A stretch of 64,000 bases of DNA from Cymodocea nodosa (lineage: Eukaryota > Streptophyta > Magnoliopsida > Alismatales > Cymodoceaceae). Positions 26,801-35,100 of the stretch are shown here, piece after piece; the first letter of the stretch is position 1; each line of letters begins with the position of its first letter. The notes below the pieces were generated by a model, which made no database searches, was not told where the DNA came from, and saw only the letters and a list, made by a program, of their open reading frames with translations. The stretch lies in NCBI GenBank assembly GCA_036874045.1, contig JAZBRI010000003.1, forward strand, positions 4,600,501-4,664,500. Reading direction: 5' to 3'. The position numbers were made by a program, and so were the translations under genes.

Positions 26801-27039
26801 TGATGGTGGCTGTAGTGGAGCAGCTTGGTGGAGCGCTAGGTGAATCTGGACTGTTAGTTCTCCCTTGTATTGGTGCACACATTATTCAGGTGAGAGTACT
26901 GATGAAATGGACCAAGCTAATATCGTACTCTTTTCCTGTTTTGTTTTAGATCAACTCATCAAAACATTGCCTGCAGATTGTAATCGACTCATTTCTTGTG
27001 AATTTCTGGCTCCAGAAGGACCAATCATCTGCCCTATGA
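2843..27039 (+). CDS. BASS4: BASS4-like plastid sodium/metabolite cotransporter, 3' ten exons (5' end missing)
   Basis: Exons seen: 2843-2921, 3006-3064, 3155-3223, 9799-9912, 13979-14000, 16757-16824, 19192-19277, 25711-25834, 26788-26889, 26977-27039. All junctions are GT-AG and phases agree throughout, giving 786 nt: 261 residues plus TGA. From memory of Arabidopsis BASS4 (At3g56160) the match is clear: residues 30-41 IFCCMPTTLSSG, 47-69 LVNGNSALALAMTVLSNLLG, 208-220 KTLPVMVAVVEQL, and a C-terminal block ending LVNFWLQKD. The family is the SBF-like bile acid:sodium symporter group; members are polytopic carriers of the plastid envelope. Alternating hydrophobic stretches fit membrane helices. 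Arabidopsis BASS4 has roughly 436 residues, so about 170 N-terminal residues, including the transit peptide, are absent here. I scanned 1-2842 and found no exon that would precede residue 1. The transported substrate is not known to me. Gene identity is confident; the missing 5' part is not resolved. Confidence 0.9.
3280..3534. mobile_element. Tourist/PIF-Harbinger-like MITE
   Basis: The left end reads TGGCATTGTTTGGTTCAGAT. The right end, read in reverse complement, has a similar ATTTCATGTTGGTTCATTT. Both ends are flanked by TTA (3277-3279 and 3535-3537), the 3-bp target preferred by PIF/Harbinger elements. The length of about 255 bp and the AT-rich interior fit a Tourist-type MITE. The terminal repeats are imperfect, so the call is moderate. 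It sits in the intron after the BASS4 exon ending at 3223. Confidence 0.45.
3535..3982. other. BASS4 intron sequence before the LINE
   Basis: No gene is recognised. Open frames at 3588-3797 (+) and 3743-3937 (-) overlap and resemble no family I know. The left copy of the LINE target duplication starts at 3983. Confidence 0.4.
3983..3999. repeat. LINE target-site duplication, left copy
   Basis: AATCTTGGGAAGTCCAA matches AATCTTGAGAAGTCCCA at 9622-9638 in 15 of 17 positions. It directly brackets the LINE and its A-tail. Confidence 0.75.
4000..9621 (+). mobile_element. L1-type LINE with RNase H domain, nearly full length, degenerate
   Basis: This about 5.6-kb LINE lies in a BASS4 intron. ORF1 remnants show a DUF4283-like start (4318-4536) and a CCHC zinc knuckle near 4861-4905 (C-A-K-C, then H), now with a stop before the last Cys. 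ORF2 remnants follow in order. The endonuclease has WVVGGDFNVV near 6208-6238 and FDHS near 6477. Reverse transcriptase runs about 7090-7700, with FRPISLCNVIYKII and VLNLDMKKTYDR. A zinc-binding zf-RVT region (about 8470-8620) has YIPTKVSFFL. The RNase H-like tail lies at about 9030-9300. The 3'UTR ends in a CCCC..GGGG stem-loop and a short A-run at about 9614-9623. Flanking 17-bp copies at 3983-3999 and 9622-9638 differ at two positions and are the target duplication. Many in-frame stops make it inactive. Confidence 0.88.
9622..9638. repeat. LINE target-site duplication, right copy
   Basis: This is the partner of 3983-3999, immediately after the A-run at the LINE 3' end. The two mismatches suggest the insertion is not recent. 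Confidence 0.75.
10916..11020 (+). repeat. 53-bp tandem duplication
   Basis: The unit containing ATACAAGGTTCATTTGG then TTGCAACTTTAC appears at 10921 and again at 10974, with a few differences. A diverged third relative occurs at about 20485. Confidence 0.75.
11371..11445 (+). repeat. 31-bp tandem repeat, two full units and a part
   Basis: TCTAGTGGGCTCCTTTGAT recurs at 11372 and 11403, each followed by ATCTCCAACCA. A third partial unit begins near 11434. Confidence 0.8.
12402..12481. repeat. Interrupted (CA)n / alternating purine-pyrimidine tract
   Basis: About 80 bp of CACACA and GCATGCACA words, almost all alternating purine-pyrimidine. It makes cysteine-rich chance frames on the minus strand. 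Confidence 0.85.
12482..13920 (-). mobile_element. Ty1-copia retrotransposon fossil (RT to RNase H part)
   Basis: Minus-strand remnants run in copia order. A pre-RT block near 13690-13770 contains EEMVALTSPSTWE. An RT segment lies near 13600-13700. RNase H remnants around 12750-12860 include an EMHCDNQ-like and a VIIKLS-like stretch in the position expected for the CDNQ motif. The polypurine-like end appears twice in direct repeat (about 12477-12512 and 12547-12576, sharing CTCCTTTGAAGCTCAAGTAT), next to a possible LTR start. It is broken with several breaks and old; no matching pair of LTRs was found. Confidence 0.65.
14214..14591 (-). mobile_element. TRIM-like miniature LTR element
   Basis: Two direct repeats of about 100 bp (14214-14314 and 14492-14591) flank about 177 bp. 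On the minus strand the repeats begin TGTTGGATATCC (lower-coordinate copy) and end in TTCTAACA, the TG..CA form of LTRs. Directly after the upstream repeat on that strand is TGGTACTAGAGTAGG, resembling the initiator-tRNA primer site TGGTATCAGAG. The total of about 378 bp and the lack of coding capacity match TRIM elements. No exact target duplication is seen. It lies in the intron after the 22-bp BASS4 exon. Confidence 0.65.
14750..16177 (+). mobile_element. 5'-truncated LINE (ORF2 C-terminal part and 3' end)
   Basis: Remnants of the late ORF2 region: a zf-RVT-like part around 15660-15900 in several frames (IWKS-, CSLC- and DNLLSF-like words), then a C-terminal segment and a 3' end at about 16130-16177 with a TTATTATTATTAATAATAA run. 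The 5' boundary is uncertain. It belongs to a different LINE subfamily from the 4000-9621 copy, judging from its 3' end. Confidence 0.55.
16178..16756. other. BASS4 intron sequence, nothing recognised
   Basis: AT-rich. It ends with the acceptor CTGCAG at 16751-16756 before the exon at 16757. No domain is seen in open frames. Confidence 0.5.
16825..18683. other. BASS4 intron sequence, nothing recognised
   Basis: A 92-codon frame at 17688-17966 (MASLDPREILEMKLF in its middle) resembles nothing I can name. The short repeat GACGAGTGTTA occurs twice near 18139-18180, and ATTCATTC runs lie near 18650-18668. Otherwise AT-rich. Confidence 0.45.
18684..18960 (-). mobile_element. LINE fragment (zf-RVT zinc-binding region)
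   Basis: An 81-codon minus-strand frame reads FMWHLLQGRLVTKV, then CGLCNTKEMDHLFLVC, then SLW. This is the C-X2-C-X6-H-X4-C pattern of the zinc-binding region that follows reverse transcriptase in plant L1 elements. Only this piece remains. Confidence 0.75.
19278..20863. other. BASS4 intron sequence, no gene recognised
   Basis: AT-rich. It includes a diverged relative (about 20450-20650) of the 10860-11860 segment: a GATACAAAGTCCATTTGGCT word followed by a TTAATCATGGAAG-type block, in the same order as there. Confidence 0.45.
20864..21185 (+). repeat. Tandem repeat, period about 131 bp, 2.4 copies
   Basis: GGG(T/C)CCAT.. starts units at 20864, 20996 and 21127. Each contains CTTAAATTAGTAAAGGATTT (third copy CTCAATTAGTAAAGG) and TTTACCCAAGAAAA before the next unit. 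Copies are about 90% alike. Confidence 0.85.
21290..21630 (+). repeat. Diverged tandem duplication, about 170 bp per unit
   Basis: GTACCAAGGCCACTCTGTG to TCCAAGGCTCTTTGACCATG, and GCACCAAGGCTACTTTGTA to TCCAAGGCTCTTTGGCCATG, form two units. Each contains a CCACCAAAA.GCTAGGTGCAAT block. They lie just after the 131-bp repeat and partly inside the 97-codon frame 21138-21431, whose protein I do not recognise. Confidence 0.7.
21631..24949. other. BASS4 intron: probable unclassified repeat, no gene recognised
   Basis: A CTTATAAAAGGGTAG TATA-like word lies near 21929. GGGCCCAAGGGCCC sits near 24475 inside a segment that starts TGTTGGTGCAAG (about 24391), a style common at plant LTR edges. No protein domain could be tied to it. 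Open frames at 23740-24047 and 24368-24895 look like chance. Confidence 0.35.
24950..25450 (-). mobile_element. LINE fragment (start of endonuclease)
   Basis: On the minus strand a NVRGVGN-like opening (about 25400-25430) is followed by KIVCLQETKLEVV (about 25325-25375). These are the first motifs of plant L1 ORF2 endonucleases (NVRGLG..., CLQETK). Frames drift afterwards and the fragment ends before the reverse transcriptase. Confidence 0.65.
26010..26580. repeat. Degenerate AT-rich repeat block in BASS4 intron
   Basis: GATC(C/T)ACA words followed by GCAAATTTT or GCAATTTTTATTAGAAT blocks recur near 26090, 26250, 26370 and 26490. Spacing is roughly 120-160 bp and divergence is strong. Confidence 0.4.
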
Positions 27040-30000
27040 AATTCGTGGTAGGTAGTTTTTACTTTAACTGGTATACGATTATATCTTTCTTTGGATGTGT
27101 TCAAGCGGAAACTCAACTTAGTAAGAATGTCTCATTCGTTAAACTTGCATGGCTTTCCTGGTTTTGCCAAAAGTACATAGGAAAATTTATTATGATGCGG
27201 CCTATACTGGTCCAGATAGAACTGGAACGAGGAATGAAAATTTAGTGAAAGAGTGAAAAATAAAAAACCTTGTCAAAACAATGCAATATCCTGTGGAGAG
27301 TTGTAAGTTACTGAAAATTGTAATATATGTCATCTTGTGTAATACTTTATTAGAATCACTAGTAGAAACCACGTGCAATACTGCATGATGCAAAATAATA
27401 TTCAAAGAGAAAGATTCCATAAAAATAAAATTTTGAAAATAATATTAAAAATATAAAATGTATGCTAAAGAAAAACATGAAAGTAATAATCATACTATTT
27501 ACTAATTTAGTATCATCATGAGTAATAAAAAATAAATAAACAAATATGCTGTTTATATTTGTGTGTGTGACATCACATTGCATGTTCTGCTGCTTAATAA
27601 CATTTAAAAAAATTATTTTAATATTTTTTCAAAAAAGTTACATGAAAATTATCACATTAAAGGCCCATAAATAAGTTAAAAGAATATTCTATGTTACTTG
27701 TAAGAAAATTTAATTTAATTATATTATTGTGGAGACTTATCAAAAATCAAAAAAATAGAATAGTAAAACTTGGGTTCACCAGTCATGAATTTCAATAAGC
27801 AATTAATGTGATAAGAAATGTTGGATTAAATTAGTTGACCCTTAGCACATGGATAAACAAATGAATTTCATGCATTATAATAATAAATAAACAAATATAT
27901 TAAATTTTAATTTTGAGTGTATATGTCAGTGGTAACTTAATATGAAGTGTTCAGATAAAGTTGACTATTGTTGCAAATTATATATTAAATAAAATATTTA
28001 TAAAAATAGAAGTTGGTTTAAAAATCTCGTGAATCCTATAAGAAATCCATGGTATGAAGATTGTTTCAGTTAAATAACTTTGGGTCCTAGCATCGAAGAG
28101 TGAATGAGTAAATAAATAAAATAAATTAAAATATCTAGGTGCACATTTAAAACTTTGAACCAATGTTTCACAAAATTATCACTACCTTGTAATTTCTCAT
28201 GAACTGATAAAATAAAATTAATTATATTGTGGAAAATTGTCATAAATAAAATAATTAAAAAACTTAATTTATAAACAATGTGAGCTCAATAAAAAATAAA
28301 TCAAAAAATTAATTAATATGGTATGTAGAATGTTGTGTCTAAATAACATGAGCATTAACCATAGAAGTGATTAAATAAGTCAAAAAGTCTTAAGTGCGTA
28401 ATTATGCACTTGTATTTATCTATGTGTGGGTGTGTGTGTGCACACATATCTAATTTATTTAACACTAACCTAAATTCCCATCCTAGCCATCATAGATTCA
28501 GCCCCCACCTCCCTTCCCTCCCCTCCTTGTAAACCCAACTACCATAAATTCAACCTTTGCTTCTCTTAAATCCATTTCCTTACCACAAAGATCTCCCATC
28601 CACTGGACCTTTGACGTCACCACTGGCAACACCTCCCTCTCCACCACCAAGCCTTCTTTATTTTCTAATTAGGACGACCTCTCACTCTGCCTATGTTGGT
28701 AATTCACTTGTGGAAGGCTGCCGTCAATTGTTGTCAACAAGCGGTGCTTTTTGGTTTTGCCTGACAGGCTCTCAATCATTGTTAAAAGGGGTTGCTTGTG
28801 GTTTGGTCAATAGGATCTTAATCATCATTGGCAAGAAATGGTTCGTGTTTTTATGTTCACTGTTGATACGGGTGGTTTGTGATTTCATGTGTGGTTTTTG
28901 ATCAGTTGTGTTGTAGTTTGTTTTGTGGTGATGTGTGTTTGCTTATTTCCAGTGATATTTTTGTTGTTGGATGTGAGTATTCTTTTTTCATTGCTTGGAA
29001 ACTTTTGGAGATTTTTACAGAAGTTTTTGCAACATTTATGGTCAATTTATCTATTAGTATGAATCTTACATGAAGTCTGATTGATTGACTGTAGGTTCAA
29101 ATTCTTAGAAGCTCCTTTTCCTTGTTCTACCGCAAATCAGTGATGTTGGAGATGATTCTTCTTCATTGCTTCTTGATCAGTGGTGGTTTCATGAGAAGCA
29201 TTAAAGGTGTCAAATATTAGAGTTGGGTGATCGTGATTGCAGTTAGGTTTGAATTTTCAGCGTCAATTTTTGTTTCATTTGAAATATATACGTTTAGAGA
29301 GAGATAACCGTTTATGTTATTCGAAATCCATGTAATTACATGATTAACCTTTTATTTTAAGTTGAACCAATGATATTTGAATGGTCAAAAATGGAATTTT
29401 AGGGGGCAAAAAGGCTGAATGAAGCCTTTAGCCTAAACAGTAGTCCTGTAGTATGTATTTTACTATATAACCACTTTTTTACATTTTAACTGCAAGAATA
29501 AATTAGCTAGGGATTTCTTAGAGAGAGAAAGTAGTATGCTAATAGGGACCATTTGTACAACGTATATTGGATATTTCACCTGCATGTTATCAAAAATTTA
29601 ATAAGTAGTTACATATCATTCGAATATCTATATTTATCTGCATATTATTAAATAATTATAAATCTTATTGGAATATCTTCGTGGATAAGTTTCATTCGAA
29701 AACAAATATCATGTTTGTTAATTATCTATTAACTTGTAAGCCATAGTTAGTAAGTTAATTATGGTTAACGTAATGACAGGAATATCAAGGTAAAATGAAA
29801 TTTTTTAAATTTATGAAAGTGAAAATGAATTTTTGAATGGCATATATATATCATTACGAATCTTTTGATAACATACAAGTAAAAAATCTTAAGAAATTTG
29901 AGTCATCATAATCAAAGTCATACGTTGCAGGAAGAACGGATCAATCTCAACCGTCCTTCGTAGGAGGATCTTATTTTGAAATGAAATTCTAGAAATAGAA

Positions 30001-30117
30001 AGTGAAAACGTTCCCATCGCGATTAAATCTTTCCTTTTAAAAGTAGGTCACACGAAACCCATATTTAGGTCACAATTAGCTATTAACTAAGTTACAATTT
30101 GCAAATAAGAGTGCTAT
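27040..30117. other. Intergenic spacer between the two host genes (first part)
   Basis: Very AT-rich at 27420-28400. A pyrimidine-rich stretch (CCCACCTCCCTTCCCTCCCC) lies near 28504 and a TG-rich run near 28425. A 114-codon frame at 28557-28901 has no recognisable domain and overlaps low-complexity sequence. I see no gene. Confidence 0.45.
27259..27264 (+). terminator. Candidate polyadenylation signal of the BASS4-like gene
   Basis: An AATAAA hexamer lies about 220 nt after the TGA at 27037-27039, in an AT-rich flank. A second one occurs at 27424-27429. Plant signals are loose, so this is only a candidate. Confidence 0.3.
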
Positions 30118-31600
30118 TGTTTATATTATTATTATAATTTAAGTAAAAGGATATTTAGATTTTGATAATGTAAAAATCAATATGAGGAATATTCTTTTGT
30201 ATTTCATAGATCAACAGATTAACAGTTAAAGTCAATTACAAATAGATCATTCAAAGTTAACAGATGAAATCAGAAGGATCAGATAGTTACTAGTCTAAGT
30301 ATTTGGAAGAAACAGATTTTTGAAAGGTTAAATGCGTAAGTATTTGAAAGATCACTTTAAGGTAGCAAATAAGCTCTTCAGAAAGTTATAAGGTTAATTA
30401 TCTGAAAATAAGAAGGTCTTTGAAATGTTAGTTAAAAGGTTTGAATTCTTTGGAGAGTTAGGACAATTAACTATCCGAAAATTTAAGAAAATCGGTGAGT
30501 TAGAAAATCTAACTATTCGATAAGTTTAGTCATTTAAAACGCACGTGATGAAAGTTAAAAGTAGAGAAATACAACTGTTCAATTTTTTGAAAAGTTAAAT
30601 TGATAACTATCTGAAAATATAGGCAAATCAGAAAGTTATGTAGAATAACTATACAAACAGTTAAGTCAAAAGAATATGCACGTGTAGAAATTGAACTTAT
30701 AGTAAACAAAGATTTAAAATTTTTTTCGATAAGTTAACTATCCAAAAATTGAGAAGTTTTGAAAGGTTACAAAATGAATTATTTAAAACTTAAGTCATCC
30801 TATTATACACGTGCCAAAATAAAATAACTATAGTCGAAAGCCTTGAAGAAAATTGAAAAGTTACTATAGCTAACTATCTAATAGTCAAAAAGATTTGGTA
30901 AGTTATAGTTACAAGTATCTAAACTTAAGACACCTCACGTGTACGACTTAAAATCTCACATGACTCAAAGAAAAAGACTTAAGTGGATTATCGGTGAGCT
31001 ACAGACATCCTTCGAAGAGTTACATAGCTAACTATCCGAAAGTCAAAGAAAATCGAAAAGTTATCTTAAAACACTTTTCTAAACAGTAACTTACCATGTT
31101 TGAACTTGTAATTTTAGTAAGTACAATAGAATGCATTTGTTAAAAGTGAATATGATTGTTATGCTAAATATTATAAATATAAACAACAAACAAGAAGGTT
31201 CAATAGCTTTTTGAATATACAAATCTATATACTAAGCTTCATATTTACAATAGAACATCTTCAAGATCAAATCTTCAACAAAGTCAAACTCAAGTCTAGA
31301 GCTCTCCACGCAAATAAACTCTGATTTATTCAAGTTAGTAGTTTACTGAAGTGCATCAATTGAAAACTTCAAAAATAAGTTGGTTGGAGCTATGACTAGA
31401 AAACTTAATTCGATTGGTTGGTTTTTGCTTTGACTTTAAAGTAATTGTTTGTAAGTTCTAAAAGATTAATGAAGCTCAAATATCTCTTAAGTGTGGATTA
31501 ACCATTAGTAGTGAACTACTTAAAATCTTTGTGTACATTATCTTTTTTTTATTTTGTATTTGCACTTAAAAAAATTATTTCTGCTGAATTAAACTGTACA
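30118..31600 (+). mobile_element. Probable SIRE/Maximus-like copia LTR (solo or remnant)
   Basis: The 5' part starts near a TG and carries TTTTGATAATGTAAAAATCA, like the opening of SIRE-type LTRs as I remember them. A TATA-like TATAAATATA lies at 31172-31181, followed by a CTTCAAGATC..CTCAAG leader. Near the far end is GTGGATTAACC, then ACTTAAAATCTTTGTGTA, the R-U5-like words of that group. The length of about 1.5 kb fits. No partner LTR or coding region is present in the window, so it is a fossil or solo LTR. The exact right edge is not fixed. Confidence 0.4.
30290..31090 (+). repeat. Degenerate ~130-bp tandem array carrying CACGTG boxes
   Basis: CACGTG occurs at 30542, 30679, 30808 and 30936 (spacings 137, 129 and 128). 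Three of the four are preceded by a TTAAGTCA or TTAAGACA word. Between them, AACTATC(C/T)GAAA and AGTTA blocks recur. Units are strongly diverged. The array lies inside the probable LTR and about 1.2-1.6 kb before the FAD synthase-like ATG. Confidence 0.6.
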
Positions 31601-31749
31601 TTAGTTATTTATTATTAAGAAATTAAATCTTACCATTCATCCTCAGTGATTAAGTCCATGACAAAAATATCAATACAAGTAACTAATACGATTTGCAAAT
31701 ATTAAAGCAATATATTTTAAAAATTAAAAATAGTAAAATAATATTAAAG

Positions 31750-32111
31750 CAAAATCGATCGGGTTTTCGTTTGGTACACTCCTTCGCCTTTGTCTCGGTG
31801 CAGTTCCGGTCACCTCACTTTACCTCGTGCTGGTGGGGACCGCGGTGTTGATCTGCTGGGCCCCGCGTGGTTCACTTCCCTCCGCCCATCGAGGGACCGG
31901 AAGATTACAACGGAGCGTTGGATGCGTGACGTCACTCTCCCCGATGGTGGCGCATCTCATCCTCGTCTCCATTCCCAAACCATCGCTGCCCGACGACGGC
32001 GGTCTTCTCCTCCCGCGGTAGAGGCAGACCTCCACCCGCCGCTACGCAATCCGAGGGTAGCGTAGGCGTAGGCGTAGGCGTTGATTGTTCTTATTCCCTT
32101 TTGGTTTACGG
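31750..32111 (+). promoter_or_regulatory. GC-rich proximal promoter / 5'UTR of the FAD synthase-like gene
   Basis: Base composition changes abruptly near 31750, from very AT-rich spacer to CG-rich sequence with many CpG and CGTGAC/ACGTCAC-type words, and falls back to AT-rich after exon 1. This is the usual look of a broadly expressed plant gene's promoter and leader. A short hexamer run of GTAGGC units lies at about 32058-32080, just before the ATG at 32112. I see no clear TATA box in this stretch. Several short ORFs overlap here on both strands; they look like composition artefacts. The transcription start cannot be placed from sequence alone. Confidence 0.5.
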
Positions 32112-35100
32112 ATGGAGATCGACAGGGCGATACGGGAGTGCACTGACCGGAGGCTGCAGACCAAGTACAAGAATGCCATCTACGCCATCCAGAGGGCCTT
32201 TGCTCTTTACCGGTATGTCTCCCTTCCAAACGGATTCTTGTCGCGTCTCAGATGTGCTCGTGGTGCTCTCTGATTTTTTGTTCGCAAACTTTGTTTTCTC
32301 TTCGACTACTTTGATAGATAGGACCGATTTATGCCGGACGTCTACTTGGTGTTTTGGAAATGTGTGCGATTCCCATCTCTAAACTCAGTAGCACGTGAAG
32401 TTTGGTATGGCGGTACATGTTAATGTTAACTGGCTATTTGCTTTTCACGTTGGGAAGCATTGATGCTAGAGAAGTTGTGATTTCCTACCTACCTTCGCGT
32501 CGGCCTTTTTTTTTCTTCTTCTGATTTTCTGCAGTGTTTCTACTTGTTTGGCGTTGGATATCATTTGTGTTCATGTCAAGGTTTTGGAGTATATGTTGGA
32601 GATCTTTGCTAGAATGAAACTCTAGGCCATTTATTTGCGCAAGGTATATTAAGTCGTGTTGTTAGGTTATTCTTCACTTCGTTACTTGACGATAAATACC
32701 AAAAAACTTGGCTAATTTGAAGAGTTTTTATGTACCCGTAAACCATACCTTTTAACTCATTTTGAGTCATCTAATATTAAAGTGAAGATTTCAAAGCACT
32801 GGGCATGATCTAAGTGCTATATGTGGAATTCTTGAAGTTAAGTGCAACCTATGTCGGTACATGGCTGCTATGGTGGTATGTCACTCAAAGTGTGAAATGC
32901 GATCATATATATATATTGGTAATTTCTAGTTGAAGGAGAGAGAATTTATTTGTTAGAGAGAAACAATTTTGATACTCAAAAATTGCCTTGGTTATACCTG
33001 CAACATCTAATAATGCTGTTTTTACAGCTTTGAGGAGGTTGCTTTCAGTTTCAATGGTGGGAAAGACTCTACTGTAAATTTCTTCAACATTCCTTTGTGC
33101 ATTTAACTCTATGGACAAAAGAGAAGGATTTTTGGGACTGAAACAATGAAATTTATTTTTGCAGGTTTTACTGCATCTACTTCGGGCTGGATATCTTTTG
33201 CATGAACAGAACCCTCCTGATAGGCAAATAACAAGCTGGAAAAAGCAATGTCCAATCCGAACTATATACTTTGAGACTAGTGCTGCTTTTCCCGAAATTA
33301 ACTCATTCACTTATGAGATGGCCACCAAGTGAGGCTGCTTCCTTTTAAAGCTTCCCCATTTTCTCTTATTTTGAAATATCTTCTCCTCACTTAAAACAAC
33401 TTCTAATTTGCAATGGTTCATTGTATTCTTTTTATGCAGTTATAATTTGCAAATGGAAATTATCCACTTAGATTTCAAGCGTGGTTTAGAGGAATTGATA
33501 AAGAGAAAACCCATAAAAGCTATCTTTCTTGGTACGCGGATTGGGGATCCTAATGCGGTAACAAGAATGCTCTAAAATTTATCCTCATTAGGCATAATAA
33601 TTTTGTATAGTGTTTTCTGGGTCTTCCAAGGCATGAATTTTTGCATTTAATAATGTTATTATTTACATTTCTGTATCTCTTGCAGGTTGGTCAAGAGCAG
33701 TTTTCTCCAAGTTCTACTGGATGGCCTCCTTTTATGAGGGTGAATCCAATATTAGATTGGTCGTACAGGTGTATTTTCTTTCCTATTTCCAAAAGATGCA
33801 CCTTACGTGAATTGCCCTGTTGTTCTCTTCACAGTTTTCCATAAAATATTTTTCTTTTATTACAGGGATGTGTGGTCTTTTATTTTGACCTGCAATGTTC
33901 AATACTGCAGCCTCTATGACCAGGGGTACTTTCTACCATTCTTTTTGTTGTTTGAAAACACTACATGTGCAGCCTGCTGGCTTCCATTTTTTTAATTTAA
34001 GGATAAACCTAGTGTACTAGGCTGACACTATTGTGGGATCTAGATCCAATTGAATACAATCTTACCTTTTTAAATTGAGATTTTTTAAGAAATAAATTTG
34101 GGACCTCTAGGTCATAATAGAGCAACCTTAACTACACATGAAGGCTCACTCTCTTCAAGTTTTTCGTCATCCATTTTTAACTTCAGTAGTTTTGCTTTCC
34201 ATGTTCTACACAAAATGATGCTTGAGTTAACAATAATCTTGAAGTTAGTCTCCATATATTATTTCAAAAGCACAATGAATCTTTATTTAATTATTTATTA
34301 TATTCACACTTCTTGACACAAACATCACTTTTAGTGAAAATGCCATGATGGATATTGCTTCTGTAGAAGTGTGGGTATTCAACTTAAAGCAAATTACTTA
34401 TGAGTGGAGAGATCATTCTTTTATATATCTATGCAAGTCTTACCTTCATTTTCTAATGTGGAACTATAAGATAATAGTCAAATTTTATTACAGGATGAAG
34501 GCATGAATGCTGCTATAAATGTATTTCTACAAGTTTCTGTAATTTTTACTAATTTTCTGTAATTTTTTTTGGATATTACCATATTTTGCAATTTTTATTT
34601 TAAATTAAATAAAAATGATGCCATTATGACATCATCCACTTCGAATTAGTTGAACCAATCAGACTAGTTATTGAACCAGACCAGACAGGCCTAGGAATCA
34701 GGCCTAGGATGGTCTATTTGCACTGCAACCTTCCTTTAGGCTTTACCTAGCTATCCATTCATTTCTTTAAGCCAGATGTCTTGTGTAAGTCTATAGGGAA
34801 AGCTTTTTCTGATCTGGTCCTGAAATCCTTGGTCTAATCTTCTAGTAGGCTGTAAATCACATAGTTTGTATATTCAACAAGTATAAGACTGTGTGCCCTA
34901 AGTTTGCCTGTCATTTTCCATTCAAGACCATTTCAGTAACGTACAATAGTGTCTTGCATTTTTTGGGTGAAGTTCAGATCGTATGGTGAAGAATATGGCC
35001 TCTTCATGTAACCTATGACTTTAGGTTATATTCTACATCAATAAAATTGGATGACAAAAATTTCTTGCTTTGGTCTTGACCTGGGTATAAACTACACCAG

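Noticed and set aside
28557-28901. 114-codon frame in the intergenic spacer
   Set aside because: Pro/Ser/Leu-rich from pyrimidine-rich DNA, with no domain or splice support.
31790-32273. Cluster of overlapping open frames on both strands in the GC-rich stretch
   Set aside because: They follow from high GC and few stops. The real coding start is the ATG at 32112, supported by homology and exon phase.
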